From an uncultured Pelagibacteraceae bacterium (GTDB lineage: Bacteria > Pseudomonadota > Alphaproteobacteria > Pelagibacterales > Pelagibacteraceae), in the NCBI GenBank assembly GCA_902543485.1, contig CACBYP010000008.1, positions 1 through 64,000 of the forward strand: DNA of 64,000 nt, read 5' to 3'. The stretch's first letter is position 1. Each line of letters starts with the position of its first letter. Below, one piece after another: positions 1 to 9,486 of the stretch. The translations under genes and the position numbers were made by a program. The notes below the pieces were generated by a model. The model did not search any database. It was given only the letters and a program-made list of their open reading frames with translations, and was not told where the DNA came from.

Positions 1-66
1 AGAATGCTTAGACTTGGTCTATATGTAATATTACTTATTTCAATTTTTGAAATTTTATTATTATAA
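1..66 (+). CDS. C-terminal end of an unidentified CDS (5' partial)
   Basis: The first 66 bases read open in frame 1 and end in TAA, giving 21 mostly hydrophobic residues (ending IFEILLL). This would be the tail of a gene entering from the left, possibly a membrane protein. Too little is visible to name it, and in such A+T-rich DNA a short open stretch can arise by chance. Confidence 0.35.
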   Translation, partial: RMLRLGLYVILLISIFEILLL

Positions 67-111
67 AAATTTGACTTTAAGTATAATTTTCTTATTTGAT
101 TTTTGGATGTG

Positions 112-149
112 TTAAAAAATTCATTTATAAAAGATAAAGAATTTTTTAA
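112..149. terminator. A/T-only stem-loop between convergent genes
   Basis: An 11-bp perfect inverted repeat (TTAAAAAATTC at 112-122, GAATTTTTTAA at 139-149) with a 16-nt loop lies between the partial plus-strand gene and the end of rpe on the minus strand. Its A-run and T-run arms would suit a bidirectional terminator. The stem is almost all A-T, so chance in this base composition is possible. Confidence 0.35.
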
Positions 150-156
150 ATACATT

Positions 157-816
157 TTACATTGATCTTAGCGTTTCTATATTTTTTTTAATATCGCCAT
201 TATTTTCATGAAATATAGTTGTTCCTGAAACCAATATATTTGCTCCTGCTGATATAACTTCCTTTGAATTAGAAAAGTTAATTCCACCATCAACTTCAAT
301 ATCAAAGTTTAATTTATTATCTTTTTTAATTTGAAAAAGCTTTTTAATTTTTTCAATTACCTCTGGCATAAATTTTTGACCACCAAATCCTGGATGTACA
401 CTCATGATTAAAACTAAATCAATATCTTTTAAAAGTTTTTCTATGATATTTATTTCCGTATTTGGATTTAAAGATACTCCCACTTTTTTCTTTAATTGCT
501 TTATAAGTTGAATTGACTCAATTAAATTATCAGTTGCTTCAGGATGAATTGTTATTATATCAGATCCTGCTTCAGCAAAATTTTTAATATATTTATGAAC
601 CGGCGAGATCATCAAATGTACATCAAAGGGTAATTTTGTATAATTTCTTAAAGTTTTTATTACTGGGGGGCCTATTGTGATGTTCGGAACAAAATGTCCA
701 TCCATTACATCGACATGAATTAAGTCAGCGCCACCATCTTCTAATCTTTTAATTTCCTCGCCTAACTGGCTAAAATCTGCAGAAAGTATTGAAGGCGAAA
801 TTTTTATATTTTTCAT
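157..816 (-). CDS. rpe: Ribulose-phosphate 3-epimerase
   Basis: Cytosolic (beta/alpha)8-barrel enzyme that interconverts D-ribulose 5-phosphate and D-xylulose 5-phosphate in the pentose phosphate pathway. The 219 residues match the usual family length. Family blocks are visible in order: SILSADFSQL near residue 9, IHVDVMDGHFVPN near 33 with metal-binding His and Asp, DVHLMIS near 65, and the catalytic EVDGGIN near 174-180. The gene stands alone on the minus strand, 47 bp downstream of a small membrane protein gene. Identification is secure; nothing unusual is seen. Confidence 0.95.
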   Translation of the reverse strand: MKNIKISPSILSADFSQLGEEIKRLEDGGADLIHVDVMDGHFVPNITIGPPVIKTLRNYTKLPFDVHLMISPVHKYIKNFAEAGSDIITIHPEATDNLIESIQLIKQLKKKVGVSLNPNTEINIIEKLLKDIDLVLIMSVHPGFGGQKFMPEVIEKIKKLFQIKKDNKLNFDIEVDGGINFSNSKEVISAGANILVSGTTIFHENNGDIKKNIETLRSM

Positions 817-863
817 TAATAAATAAAAACTAGTACTATCAATTTTTCGATATATTTGAATTG

Positions 864-1199
864 TTATTTACCAAATATTTTATAAATTTCTGCAGCTATT
901 TCACTTTCTAATGGAAACGATAACATTCCCATAACAGAATAACCCATTAAATAGGGCATTAAATAAAATCTAAACATATAAAAAAACCACGCTACATAAA
1001 GTGGAACTAATGGTCCTATAATGAAACTAGGAGTTATGAATTTAAAAATTTTAATTATTGGATTTGTGTATTTTACAAATACTTTCATAAAAAAGAATTC
1101 AGAATCTTCTTTTTGAAAAATATTCATTGCGGATCTTCCAATTAAAGTCCACATGATGATACCTAAAATGTAGTCTATTACTAAAATATATATTGGCAT
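864..1199 (-). CDS. Small multi-pass membrane protein, unknown function
   Basis: A 111-residue protein with an N-terminal hydrophobic helix (about residues 3-22) and a second hydrophobic region from about 55 to 95 that could hold two more helices, joined by a charged stretch. The pattern loosely recalls YggT-type proteins, but no diagnostic motif is present, so I leave it unnamed. It lies downstream of the symporter gene in the same direction, separated from it by a strong terminator, so it may rely on read-through or its own promoter. Confidence 0.6.
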   Translation of the reverse strand: MPIYILVIDYILGIIMWTLIGRSAMNIFQKEDSEFFFMKVFVKYTNPIIKIFKFITPSFIIGPLVPLYVAWFFYMFRFYLMPYLMGYSVMGMLSFPLESEIAAEIYKIFGK

Positions 1200-1211
1200 T
1201 TTCTGAAAAGA

Positions 1212-1232
1212 TGGGGGCGAATATCGCCCCCA
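1212..1232 (-). terminator. Intrinsic terminator after the symporter gene
   Basis: A 9-bp perfect G+C-rich stem (TGGGGGCGA / TCGCCCCCA) with a 3-nt loop sits 12 bp past the stop codon of the symporter gene. Read on the minus strand it is followed by ATCTTTTC, a short U-rich tract. This is one of the most G+C-rich short segments in the window, which argues for selection. Confidence 0.8.
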
Positions 1233-1244
1233 ATAAAGTTTAAT

Positions 1245-3083
1245 TTAGTGTTGCTTACCAAGTATTGTCTTACCTGATGGAACACGAACTTCGTCTACCA
1301 TTTGCTGTGTAGCTTTATCTGGCTCTTCAGTCATTAAACTTACTACAACCATTACAACTAAACAGACCGACGCTCCGATTATACCGAAACGTAAATGGTC
1401 AATACCTAACCAAGGTGCATTACCCATAAACTTAGGATACACATAAATTAGATAAGCTGTTCCTGATGCAAGACCCGCTATCATACCTGCTATTGCTCCT
1501 TGTCTTGTTGCTCTCTTCCACCATACACCAAGTATTAATGGGAAGAACAATCCTGACATTGCAAAGTCAAATGCCCAAGCAACTGCACCAAGGATACTAG
1601 TGATCCTCATTGATGCAATGTATGCTCCAGCAGCACCAATAACTATTAGAAGTGCTCTAGCAACTAACAATCTCTTTCTTACATCCGCTTTTGGATCAAT
1701 GATTTTGTAATAGATATCATGTGATAAAGCGTTTGCGATAGCAAGAATTAGACCATCAGCAGTTGACATCGCAGCAGCCATTCCTCCTGCAGCAACTAGT
1801 CCAGAGATTACGTATGGTAATCCAGCAACTTCAGGAGTTGCAAGTACAACTACGTCACCTCTCATAAACCATTCATTTAACTGAAGAATACCATCTCCGT
1901 TAAAGTCTGCTATGAAGGCTTGTTTTACATTAATCCAAGCATTTACCCACTCAATTTGCATAATTTCAGCAATTGGTTTTCCAATAATACCTGTTGGTAA
2001 GTTTGGATCAATTAGTGAGATTTTGGATAATGTTGCAAGCATTGGCGCTGAAGTATAAAGCAATGCAATAAAGAATAGTGACCATGCCACTGATTTTCTT
2101 GCAGCTTTAACACTTGGAGTAGTGAAGTATCTCATTAAAATGTGTGGTAAAGAAGCTGTTCCCACCATCATACATAATGCTAATGAAATAAACTTCCATG
2201 CAGCCATTCCACCTTCTGGCACACCTGCGTGCGATACAGCGATAGATTTTAGACCACCTGGTACACCTGCAGCTTTGATGTCTGCAGCAGCATTTTTAAC
2301 TAATCCAAATTGAGCTTCAAGATCACCTAATCTAGCTACTTCCTCACCTAACATAAAGTGTGGAAAGAAACCAAATCCAGATTTGTTACTAATCCAGAAT
2401 ACTGGAATTAAGTAAGCAATAATCAATACTATGTATTGTGCAACCTGTGTCCAAGTCACCGCTCTCATTCCGCCTAGCATTGAACAAAGTAAAATACTAA
2501 CTAGTCCAACCCAAACTCCTAATTCAAATGGAATACTTAGTGCTCTTGATGCAATTGTTCCTGTTGCGTTAATTTGAGCTGTTACATACGTGAAAGAAGC
2601 CAATGTTAAAACAACTACGGCACAGAACCTTGCAAAGTTTCCGCCGTATCTTGTTCCAATGAAATCTGGCACGGTATAACATCCAAATTTTCTTAAGTAT
2701 GGTGCTAAAAGTGATGATACTAAAACGTATCCCCCAGTCCAACCGACCAAGAAAGCCATATAAGTATAACCACCAAAATAAATACCACCAGCCATTGCAA
2801 CGAATGATGCACCTGACATCCAGTCAGCTGCAGTTGCCATTCCGTTAAATACTGTTGGCACCTGTCTTCCAGCAACATAATAAGCATCGACCTGAACAGT
2901 TCTAGATAAATACCCAATCAAGGCATATATACAAACTGTAAAGGCGACAAACAAAATACCAATTGTTTTAGCGGTCATACCTGCTTGCTCTGCTATTGCC
3001 ATCAATATGATGAATACAATAAAGCCCCCAGTATATGTTCCGTAAATTTTTGGTAGGTTGTCAATAAAATTGCCTTTAAACAT
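1245..3083 (-). CDS. Sodium/solute symporter, large subunit (VC_2705-type, ActP-like)
   Basis: A 612-residue inner-membrane transporter of the sodium:solute symporter family with about 13 hydrophobic segments. The N-terminal part carries family features such as YYVAGRQVP and ATAADWMSGASFVAMAGG. The subfamily that pairs with a DUF4212 small subunit includes acetate/pyruvate-type carriers. A periplasmic-looking insert around residues 370-410 holds a textbook EF-hand-like loop at 393-404 (D-x-N-x-D-G, Glu at position 12). The small-subunit gene lies immediately upstream and shares one base with it. The nearby acs gene suggests acetate or a related monocarboxylate as substrate, which is inference. 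Confidence 0.88.
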   Translation of the reverse strand: MFKGNFIDNLPKIYGTYTGGFIVFIILMAIAEQAGMTAKTIGILFVAFTVCIYALIGYLSRTVQVDAYYVAGRQVPTVFNGMATAADWMSGASFVAMAGGIYFGGYTYMAFLVGWTGGYVLVSSLLAPYLRKFGCYTVPDFIGTRYGGNFARFCAVVVLTLASFTYVTAQINATGTIASRALSIPFELGVWVGLVSILLCSMLGGMRAVTWTQVAQYIVLIIAYLIPVFWISNKSGFGFFPHFMLGEEVARLGDLEAQFGLVKNAAADIKAAGVPGGLKSIAVSHAGVPEGGMAAWKFISLALCMMVGTASLPHILMRYFTTPSVKAARKSVAWSLFFIALLYTSAPMLATLSKISLIDPNLPTGIIGKPIAEIMQIEWVNAWINVKQAFIADFNGDGILQLNEWFMRGDVVVLATPEVAGLPYVISGLVAAGGMAAAMSTADGLILAIANALSHDIYYKIIDPKADVRKRLLVARALLIVIGAAGAYIASMRITSILGAVAWAFDFAMSGLFFPLILGVWWKRATRQGAIAGMIAGLASGTAYLIYVYPKFMGNAPWLGIDHLRFGIIGASVCLVVMVVVSLMTEEPDKATQQMVDEVRVPSGKTILGKQH

Positions 3084-3340
3084 TAATCATCCTCCTTTTC
3101 GGTAAAACCAAACTCTTCATCGATTTTTTCCTGTCTATTTGCAAACCAAAAAATTAGGACCACAAATGCAATGATGGAACCTTGCGCACACATGTAATAC
3201 GCTAATGGATATCCCATAAAACTTGAAGTGTTTAGGTCAGAACCAAACATGAAGATCAGATAACCGAAAACAAACCAAATAATTAATGTGATAATCATTA
3301 ATCCTTTGGTTTTTTCCCAGTGCTTTTCTTTGTTTGACAT
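3083..3340 (-). CDS. DUF4212 small subunit of the sodium/solute symporter
   Basis: An 85-residue protein with two transmembrane helices (about 15-33 and 45-65) and a charged C-terminus, the standard size and topology of the DUF4212 partner of SSS-family transporters. Its stop overlaps the start of the large subunit, so the two are translationally coupled. A strong Shine-Dalgarno (GGGAGGA) lies just upstream of the ATG, unusual for this window and suggesting high expression of the pair. Confidence 0.88.
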   Translation of the reverse strand: MSNKEKHWEKTKGLMIITLIIWFVFGYLIFMFGSDLNTSSFMGYPLAYYMCAQGSIIAFVVLIFWFANRQEKIDEEFGFTEKEDD

Positions 3341-3451
3341 TATTTTAATCCTCCCTATAGGTTAAAGATATAATTCATACTCATTTAATGTGATAATTAA
3401 AGGGTAAAAAATGGCATATATTTATAGTAAAAGTAGTAATATCGGTTCTAA

Positions 3452-4081
3452 ATGGGCATTAAATACAAATTAAAGCTCAAAGATTTGAAATTTGAGTATT
3501 TAAAGGAATATTTCATTCCATTCTTAAAATATTTCAAAAAAACAAAAAAAATCGAAAATTATTCCGATCTGAAAGAATTTATTCAAAAAAAATCTGCATG
3601 GGTAAGCCAAGTTACTCTATATGGATATCTTAAAACAAGAATGGGAGCAAAATATGTATTGATGTTTGAAGATGAGATATTTTTAGGATCGATTAACAAA
3701 GCTAAATGGAACATCTACTCAGTTGCTTTACAAGATCTTACATTTTATGCGATTTCTTTTTTAAAAAATATTAGAAATCAACATGATACTGAAAAAGCAA
3801 ATGAAATATATTTTCAGATTTTGGATAATGAACTTCAAAAAAATGAAATGCCAAATGAAATATATGAAAATGCAAAAAAAAAATTTCTTGAGAGATATCA
3901 AAACATTAATTGGAATGAGTACCATGAGTCATTACCTTTTAATACTAGTGCTTTATCTTTATATGAATGGTCACCAATAGCTGAAGAGTTAAAATCTTTA
4001 GACAAAAAAATAGTTTTAAATTCTATGATCCTGAAATGGGATAATGTTAAAAAGGAATTTATAGAATTAATAAATTTTTAG
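3452..4081 (+). CDS. Conserved-looking hypothetical protein
   Basis: A 209-residue soluble, Lys/Glu/Tyr-rich protein without signal peptide or membrane helix. I do not recognise the family. Aromatic-rich stretches (for example [14 protein letters not shown] and [12 protein letters not shown]) suggest an alpha-helical fold. It is divergent from the symporter pair across 111 bp and tail-to-tail with acs, with the two stop codons overlapping. A 20-codon ORF from 3411 overlaps its 5' end in another frame and was not called. The full-length ORF in this compact genome supports a real gene. Confidence 0.7.
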   Translation: MGIKYKLKLKDLKFEYLKEYFIPFLKYFKKTKKIENYSDLKEFIQKKSAWVSQVTLYGYLKTRMGAKYVLMFEDEIFLGSINKAKWNIYSVALQDLTFYAISFLKNIRNQHDTEKANEIYFQILDNELQKNEMPNEIYENAKKKFLERYQNINWNEYHESLPFNTSALSLYEWSPIAEELKSLDKKIVLNSMILKWDNVKKEFIELINF

Positions 4082-6099
4082 GTATTTTTTCTATTTTCAA
4101 CTAAACTTTTTACAACACTTGGATCTGCCAAAGTTGTTGTATCACCTAATTGATCATGTTCATTAGCTGCTATTTTTCTAAGTATTCTTCTCATAATTTT
4201 GCCTGATCTAGTCTTTGGAAGTCCAGGTGAAAATTGAATTAGATCAGGTGTAGCTATTGGACCAATTTGTTTTCTAACCCAAAGCTTTAAATCTCTCTCT
4301 AAATCTAAAGTCGATTTTTCTCCCACATTTAAAGTTACATAACAATACAAGCCATTACCTTTAATATCATGAGGATATCCAACAACAGCAGCCTCAGCAA
4401 CTTTTGGATGAGCAACGAAAGCACTTTCTATTTCTGCAGTTCCAAGATTATGTCCTGATACTATTATCACATCGTCTACTCTTCCTGTTATCCAATAGTA
4501 TCCATCTTTATCTCTTCTACATCCATCTCCTGTAAAATATTTTCCATCAAATTGTGAAAAATAAGTATCAATAAACCTTTGATGATCTCCGTAAACCGTC
4601 CGCATTTGACCAGGCCAAGATTGTGCAATACATAATCGACCTTCAGCTTCTCCTTTTAAAACTTTTCCATCTTTACTAACTATTACTGGTTTAATTCCAT
4701 AAAATGGTTTTGTTGCTGAACCTGGTTTTAAATTTATAGCACCTGTTTGAGGACTGATTAATATTCCACCCGTTTCCGTTTGCCACCAAGTATCAACAAT
4801 TGGGCAGTTCGAATCTCCAACAGTTTTATAATACCATTCCCAAGCTTCTGGATTGATTGGTTCGCCCACGGTTCCTAATAATTTCAGTGATTTTCTTGAT
4901 GTTTTTTTAACAGGCTTATCACCTTCTCTCATTAAAGCTCTTATTGCTGTCGGAGCAGTATAAAAAATATTCACTTTATATTTATCAACGATTTGCCACC
5001 ATCTTGAACTATCCGGATAAGTTGGAATTCCCTCAAACATAATAGTTGTTGCTCCATTAGATAATGGTCCATAAATAATATAGCTATGACCAGTTACCCA
5101 ACCAATGTCAGCTGTACACCAATAAATATCTTTAGGTTTATAATTGAATATATACTGATGAGTCATTGATGCGTAAACCATATACCCTCCAGTTGTATGC
5201 ATCACCCCTTTCGGTTTTCCTGTTGATCCTGAAGTATATAAAATAAATAAGGGATCTTCTGCATTCATTTCTTCTGGTTCGCATTTATTTGAAACTTTTT
5301 TTGTTAACTCGTGGTACCAAACATCTCTCCGTTCATCCCAATTTATTCTATTGCCTGTTCTTTTTACAACAACACATTTTTTTACGTTTGGGCAACTTAC
5401 TAAAGCCTCATCAGCTATTGATTTTAATGGGATTATTTTTCCACCTCTTACACCTTCATCAGCTGTAATTAGATAATCAGACTCACAATCGTTTATTCTT
5501 CCAGAAATACTATCTGGAGAAAATCCTCCAAAGATTATTGAATGCACCGCTCCTATCCTCGCACATGCTAACATAGTATATGCAAGTTCTGGTATCATAG
5601 TTAAATAGATTGTTACTCTATCACCTTTCTTAACCCCTAATTCTTTAAGACCATTTGCGGCTTTAGAAACTTCTTTGTGTAATTCTTTGTAGGAAATTTT
5701 CTTTTGAACTTTTGGATCATCTCCAACCCATATAATTGCAGTTTTGTCTTTATTTTTTTTTAAGTGTCTATCAATACAATTTGCCGATGCATTAAGAGTA
5801 CCGTCGTAAAACCATTTTATCTTAACATCTGATTTACTATATTTAACATCTTTAATTTTTGTATACGATTTTATCCAATTAATTCTCTTTCCTTCTTTTT
5901 TCCAGAAGCCATCATTATCTTTTATTGAAGATTTATATTTTTTTTCGTACTGAGATTTATTTACTAAGGCTTTGCTAATCCAGTCTTTCTTTGTTCTATA
6001 TATAAGTTCTTTTTCTTGCTTTGGAGCTAAAGACTTTGCCTTAGTTTTTCTTTTAGTAATTATTTTTTTTTTTCTTTTTTTAGCTTTTTTTTTTGGCAT
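4078..6099 (-). CDS. acs: Acetyl-CoA synthetase (AMP-forming)
   Basis: Activates acetate to acetyl-CoA through acetyl-AMP. The 673-residue protein has all ANL-family landmarks: P-loop-like [11 protein letters not shown] near 288, [22 protein letters not shown] near 437, TGDG near 521, and the C-terminal [11 protein letters not shown] whose Lys (near 632) is the usual adenylation and acetylation-controlled residue. It begins with about 27 residues dominated by Lys/Arg before the conserved domain, with no later Met until well inside the domain, so this start is favoured. Its location near an ActP-like symporter supports an acetate scavenging role. Confidence 0.95.
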   Translation of the reverse strand: MPKKKAKKRKKKIITKRKTKAKSLAPKQEKELIYRTKKDWISKALVNKSQYEKKYKSSIKDNDGFWKKEGKRINWIKSYTKIKDVKYSKSDVKIKWFYDGTLNASANCIDRHLKKNKDKTAIIWVGDDPKVQKKISYKELHKEVSKAANGLKELGVKKGDRVTIYLTMIPELAYTMLACARIGAVHSIIFGGFSPDSISGRINDCESDYLITADEGVRGGKIIPLKSIADEALVSCPNVKKCVVVKRTGNRINWDERRDVWYHELTKKVSNKCEPEEMNAEDPLFILYTSGSTGKPKGVMHTTGGYMVYASMTHQYIFNYKPKDIYWCTADIGWVTGHSYIIYGPLSNGATTIMFEGIPTYPDSSRWWQIVDKYKVNIFYTAPTAIRALMREGDKPVKKTSRKSLKLLGTVGEPINPEAWEWYYKTVGDSNCPIVDTWWQTETGGILISPQTGAINLKPGSATKPFYGIKPVIVSKDGKVLKGEAEGRLCIAQSWPGQMRTVYGDHQRFIDTYFSQFDGKYFTGDGCRRDKDGYYWITGRVDDVIIVSGHNLGTAEIESAFVAHPKVAEAAVVGYPHDIKGNGLYCYVTLNVGEKSTLDLERDLKLWVRKQIGPIATPDLIQFSPGLPKTRSGKIMRRILRKIAANEHDQLGDTTTLADPSVVKSLVENRKNT

Positions 6100-6113
6100 C
6101 GATTATAAATTTT

Positions 6114-6527
6114 TCAGATACTACCCATCTTCAAAATAATTTTCCAGCATTTAGTGTTGATTGGCATGACAGACAATCTGCTTTGTTTTATAAGCGCAAT
6201 ATCTTTTAAATCTTTATTTTTTTTAATTTTTTCAAGAGAAACAGATGTTTTTAGTTTACTTTTATACTTAACTTTTACTGCTACAAATCGTTTCTCCTTA
6301 TCTGTTGGGTCGATAAATGCTGTTTTAATTACCTCAACAATTCCAACGATTTCTTTACCAATATTTGAATGGTAAAAAAAACAAAGATCACCCTTTTCCA
6401 TTTTTTTCAAATTATTTGCTGCTTGATAATTTCTTACTCCATCCCAGTCAGCACCTTTAGTTCCAGCTTTAATTTGTTGATCAATAGACCAAACATTTGG
6501 CTCAGATTTTATTAACCAATAATTCAT
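6114..6527 (-). CDS. EVE-domain protein (thymocyte nuclear protein 1-like)
   Basis: A 137-residue single-domain protein matching the bacterial EVE family, a PUA-like fold proposed to read modified bases in nucleic acids. Visible family blocks are WLIKSEP near residue 4, GVRNYQAANNLK near 30, GDLCFFYHS near 46, VGIVEV and QSRLSVMP near the C-terminus. The biological role in this organism is unknown. It lies 14 bp upstream of acs and 9 bp downstream of a glycosyltransferase-like gene, all on the minus strand. Confidence 0.88.
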   Translation of the reverse strand: MNYWLIKSEPNVWSIDQQIKAGTKGADWDGVRNYQAANNLKKMEKGDLCFFYHSNIGKEIVGIVEVIKTAFIDPTDKEKRFVAVKVKYKSKLKTSVSLEKIKKNKDLKDIALIKQSRLSVMPINTKCWKIILKMGSI

Positions 6528-6536
6528 ATTTTCAAA

Positions 6537-7442
6537 TTAAACATACACGCTTTCTGTAAAGCTTCTTACAACAAATATTTTTCCTTTTTCTACTTTTAAT
6601 ATTTTTTTATTTTTAGCATCTATTATAAATTCTTTTGAAACTTTACTACTATTTCTCTTAATAGTGTTTTCAATTTTAAATCTCTCTTTTCCAGTTATCT
6701 GAAAAAAATTATCATTTGCTCTATGAGACATGTGTCCCGGGTGGTTAATAATTGGTTCTGAAAAAATCCACCAGAACACTCTACAATAACTTTTATCTAA
6801 CCATTCAACTTTTAAATTTTTTCTTACAGTAGATGAATAATTGAAGGTATGGTCTAATAATTGATCATCTGGTGCTTTAGGGTATTTAATTATATTTTCT
6901 AACCATTCATTTAAAACATTGATGGATGATTTACTTTCTGAGAAATATGCTACTCCTCCACTTGAGAAAAGTTGTCCTTCTTTATTTGGATTATTTAAAA
7001 GTTTTACGTTTACACTATTTATATAATAAGTCTCCTCTATCTCGCCTCTTTCGGAATTAATTTTGAGTTTTACTGGCAAATATCCATCATTCTCGGAGTC
7101 CTCTAACCAGTTATATATAGCAAAATCTATATTTTTTTCTTTCAGAGAATAAAATAATTTTGGTTCTTTCATTACAACCAAATCGCAATCTAAAAAAATA
7201 ATTGGTATTTTAAATTGTTTCAGCATATCTATTATTAATTTAGGCATACAATAATTAATATCATTAGATCCTTTATCGCTTTTAGAATAATGAATAGTTG
7301 GAACTTCAAATATTTTATAATTAAGATTAAAATTATTAAGGGAATTTATTAATCTATCAGCCTTATCTTTATAATTTTGGGTAAAAAAACTTACTATCAG
7401 GAATTCTTCTACTTTTAATTTATTTTCTTTATAAATTTTCAC
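6537..7442 (-). CDS. Glycosyltransferase-like protein (GT-A type, tentative)
   Basis: A 301-residue protein whose first half resembles GT-A nucleotide-diphospho-sugar transferases: LIVSFFTQNY near residue 15, a DxD-type motif in IIFLDCDLVVMKEP near 83, and APDDQLLDHTFN near 192, matching the DQ element of PF03407-like families. This is a motif-level guess; donor and acceptor are unknown. The start is a GTG whose G is also the last base of the tsaD stop codon, giving a one-base overlap and probable translational coupling. No signal peptide is visible. Confidence 0.6.
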   Translation of the reverse strand: MKIYKENKLKVEEFLIVSFFTQNYKDKADRLINSLNNFNLNYKIFEVPTIHYSKSDKGSNDINYCMPKLIIDMLKQFKIPIIFLDCDLVVMKEPKLFYSLKEKNIDFAIYNWLEDSENDGYLPVKLKINSERGEIEETYYINSVNVKLLNNPNKEGQLFSSGGVAYFSESKSSINVLNEWLENIIKYPKAPDDQLLDHTFNYSSTVRKNLKVEWLDKSYCRVFWWIFSEPIINHPGHMSHRANDNFFQITGKERFKIENTIKRNSSKVSKEFIIDAKNKKILKVEKGKIFVVRSFTESVYV

Positions 7443-8515
7443 TAAAGTTTTACCCCAGCACCTTTTAAAAATTTTGCGTTTTTATCTAAAGCTAATCTTG
7501 GATTAGCAATTAAATCTAAACTATCAAAATTTTTTACCTTGTATTTTTCTAGCCCTACCATTGCAATCATTGCTGCATTATCTCCACATAACCTTATGTC
7601 GGGAAATATTGGTTTAAAATTATTCTCTTCGCTGACTTTTGTTAATTTATTTCTTATTCCACTATTTGCAGCAACACCACCAGCTACAACAAAATTATAT
7701 TTATTTGTTGTATTTATTTTCTTAAATTCTTTAAATGCTCTTTCAGTTTTAACATGTAATATTTCTTCTATAGTTTTTTGAAATGAAGCAGCAAGATCAA
7801 ATTTCTCTTGCTCATTTTTTATCTCTTTTGATGTTCTTAAAATAGCTGTTTTAAGCCCTGCGAAAGACAAGTTGCAACCCCCTTTATCTAGTATAGGTTT
7901 TGGTAATTTAAATTTATTAGGATCACCTCTTTTTACAAATTCTTCTAGCTTAGGACCACCAGGAAATTCTATCCCTAAAATCTTTGCTGTTTTATCATAA
8001 GCTTCTCCTAGTGCATCATCGATGGTTGTCCCTAATCTTTTATAATCTCCTAAGCCGTTTACACTTAAATATTGAGAATGACCTCCAGATATTAGTAAAA
8101 GCAAATAAGGATATTCTAGTTTTGTGTGTAACTTTGGACTAAGCGCATGTCCTTCCAAATGATTAATACCAATGAAAGGAATTTTTAAAGTAGATGCCAT
8201 ACCCTTTGCAAAGTTTAAACCAACACTAAGACATATTATTAATCCAGGACCAGATGTGCATGCTACTCCAGAAATTTCATTAATCTTTATTTTACTTTCA
8301 ACAATAGCTTTATTTGCTATTAAATTTATTTTTTCTACATGTGACCGGGCAGCGAGTTCAGGAACAACTCCACCAAATTCACTATGAATATCAAATTGAC
8401 TAGATACTACGTTTGATAATATTTTTGGGATACCATTACCGTCATCCTGAACTAATGCAACAGCAGTTTCATCACAACTTGTTTCTATTCCTAGAATAAT
8501 TGATTTTTTGGTCAT
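7442..8515 (-). CDS. tsaD: tRNA N6-adenosine threonylcarbamoyltransferase
   Basis: Universal tRNA-modification enzyme that transfers threonylcarbamoyl from TC-AMP to A37 of ANN-decoding tRNAs, working with TsaB, TsaC and TsaE. The 357 residues match the family. ILGIETSCDETAVALV at the N-terminus, the metal-binding INHLEGH near 115, LLLISGGHSQYL and VAGGVAANSGIR are diagnostic. It is the first gene of a minus-strand run with the glycosyltransferase-like and EVE genes, divergent from hemC across 58 bp. Confidence 0.96.
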   Translation of the reverse strand: MTKKSIILGIETSCDETAVALVQDDGNGIPKILSNVVSSQFDIHSEFGGVVPELAARSHVEKINLIANKAIVESKIKINEISGVACTSGPGLIICLSVGLNFAKGMASTLKIPFIGINHLEGHALSPKLHTKLEYPYLLLLISGGHSQYLSVNGLGDYKRLGTTIDDALGEAYDKTAKILGIEFPGGPKLEEFVKRGDPNKFKLPKPILDKGGCNLSFAGLKTAILRTSKEIKNEQEKFDLAASFQKTIEEILHVKTERAFKEFKKINTTNKYNFVVAGGVAANSGIRNKLTKVSEENNFKPIFPDIRLCGDNAAMIAMVGLEKYKVKNFDSLDLIANPRLALDKNAKFLKGAGVKL

Positions 8516-8533
8516 AAATTATTTTTTTTAATT

Positions 8534-8560
8534 ATTACAATTAATCTATAAGATTGTAAT
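8534..8560. promoter_or_regulatory. Dyad symmetry in the tsaD-hemC divergent intergenic region
   Basis: An 8-bp inverted repeat (ATTACAAT at 8534-8541, ATTGTAAT at 8553-8560) spans the centre of the 58-bp gap. Each arm can be read as a TTACAA -35 hexamer, with a TAATAA -10-like element appearing on the far side in each direction at roughly 16-bp spacing. Two overlapping, face-to-face promoters would explain the symmetry without a regulator. Assignment is by eye only. Confidence 0.4.
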
Positions 8561-8573
8561 AAAAATAAGTTTT

Positions 8574-9485
8574 ATGAAAAAAAATACTCTAACAATTGGA
8601 ACAAGAGGTAGCAAGTTAGCATTAATTTACGCGGAAAAAGTAAGAAATGAATTAAATAAAATTTTTCCAAATCAAATAAAACTAAAAAAAATAGTAACAA
8701 CAGGAGATCAAAAACAAGACCAACGGTTGTCTGACATAGGTGGTAAAGGATTATTTGCAGAGCAAATTGAAAAAGAATTACTTAATGAGGATATTGATAT
8801 TGCTGTGCATGCACTAAAAGATATGCCAACAATCGAAACAGAGAGTCTTTTGACAAACAATTTTTTAAAAAGAAATTCACCAAATGAAATATTAATTAGT
8901 AAAAACAATACAAAATTTGAGGATCTAGCGCCTAACTCTGTAATTGGCACCTCTTCCTTCAGAAGGGAATTTCAATTAAAGAAAAAAAGATCTGATTTAA
9001 AATATAAATTAATCAGAGGAAATGTAGATACAAGAATTCAAAAATTAGAAAATGGTGAATTTGATGCAATACTACTTTCTAAAGCTGGCATAGATTCATT
9101 AAAATTAGAAAATAAAATAACACAAGAATTTAGTGTTGATGAACTCATACCTTGTGCTGGACAAGGAATTATTGCAATACAGTGTAAAAAAAATGATAAT
9201 GATATTATAGATTTGCTAGAAAAAATTAATGATATTGAAACTAGAATTGTAGCAAATGCCGAAAGAGAGGTTTTGAAAGTTCTAGAAGGAGATTGCGATA
9301 CCGCTGTAGGAGTATTTGCAAAAATCACTGGTGAAAATGTAGACTTGGTAACAGAGCTCTTTTCTGTCGATGGGAAAATGAGATATTTTATTAGAGAAAC
9401 AGTAAAAAAAGATAAAATAGAAATTGTTAGTAGAATGATCGGAGAAAAACTTAAATTACAATCAAAAGGTTCTTATAAAAATTAG
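8574..9485 (+). CDS. hemC: Hydroxymethylbilane synthase (porphobilinogen deaminase)
   Basis: Condenses four porphobilinogen units to hydroxymethylbilane in tetrapyrrole synthesis. The 303-residue protein shows IGTRGSKLALIYA at the N-terminus, DIAVHALKDMP near 78 with the catalytic Asp, RGNVDTRIQKL near 146, and GDCDTAVGVFA near 242 whose Cys is expected to anchor the dipyrromethane cofactor. It opens a plus-strand run with hemD 1 bp downstream. Confidence 0.96.
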   Translation: MKKNTLTIGTRGSKLALIYAEKVRNELNKIFPNQIKLKKIVTTGDQKQDQRLSDIGGKGLFAEQIEKELLNEDIDIAVHALKDMPTIETESLLTNNFLKRNSPNEILISKNNTKFEDLAPNSVIGTSSFRREFQLKKKRSDLKYKLIRGNVDTRIQKLENGEFDAILLSKAGIDSLKLENKITQEFSVDELIPCAGQGIIAIQCKKNDNDIIDLLEKINDIETRIVANAEREVLKVLEGDCDTAVGVFAKITGENVDLVTELFSVDGKMRYFIRETVKKDKIEIVSRMIGEKLKLQSKGSYKN

Positions 9486-9486
9486 T

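Noticed and set aside
3411..3473. Twenty-codon ORF ahead of the hypothetical gene at 3452
   Set aside because: It overlaps the larger gene in another frame, has no motif and no evident ribosome binding site.
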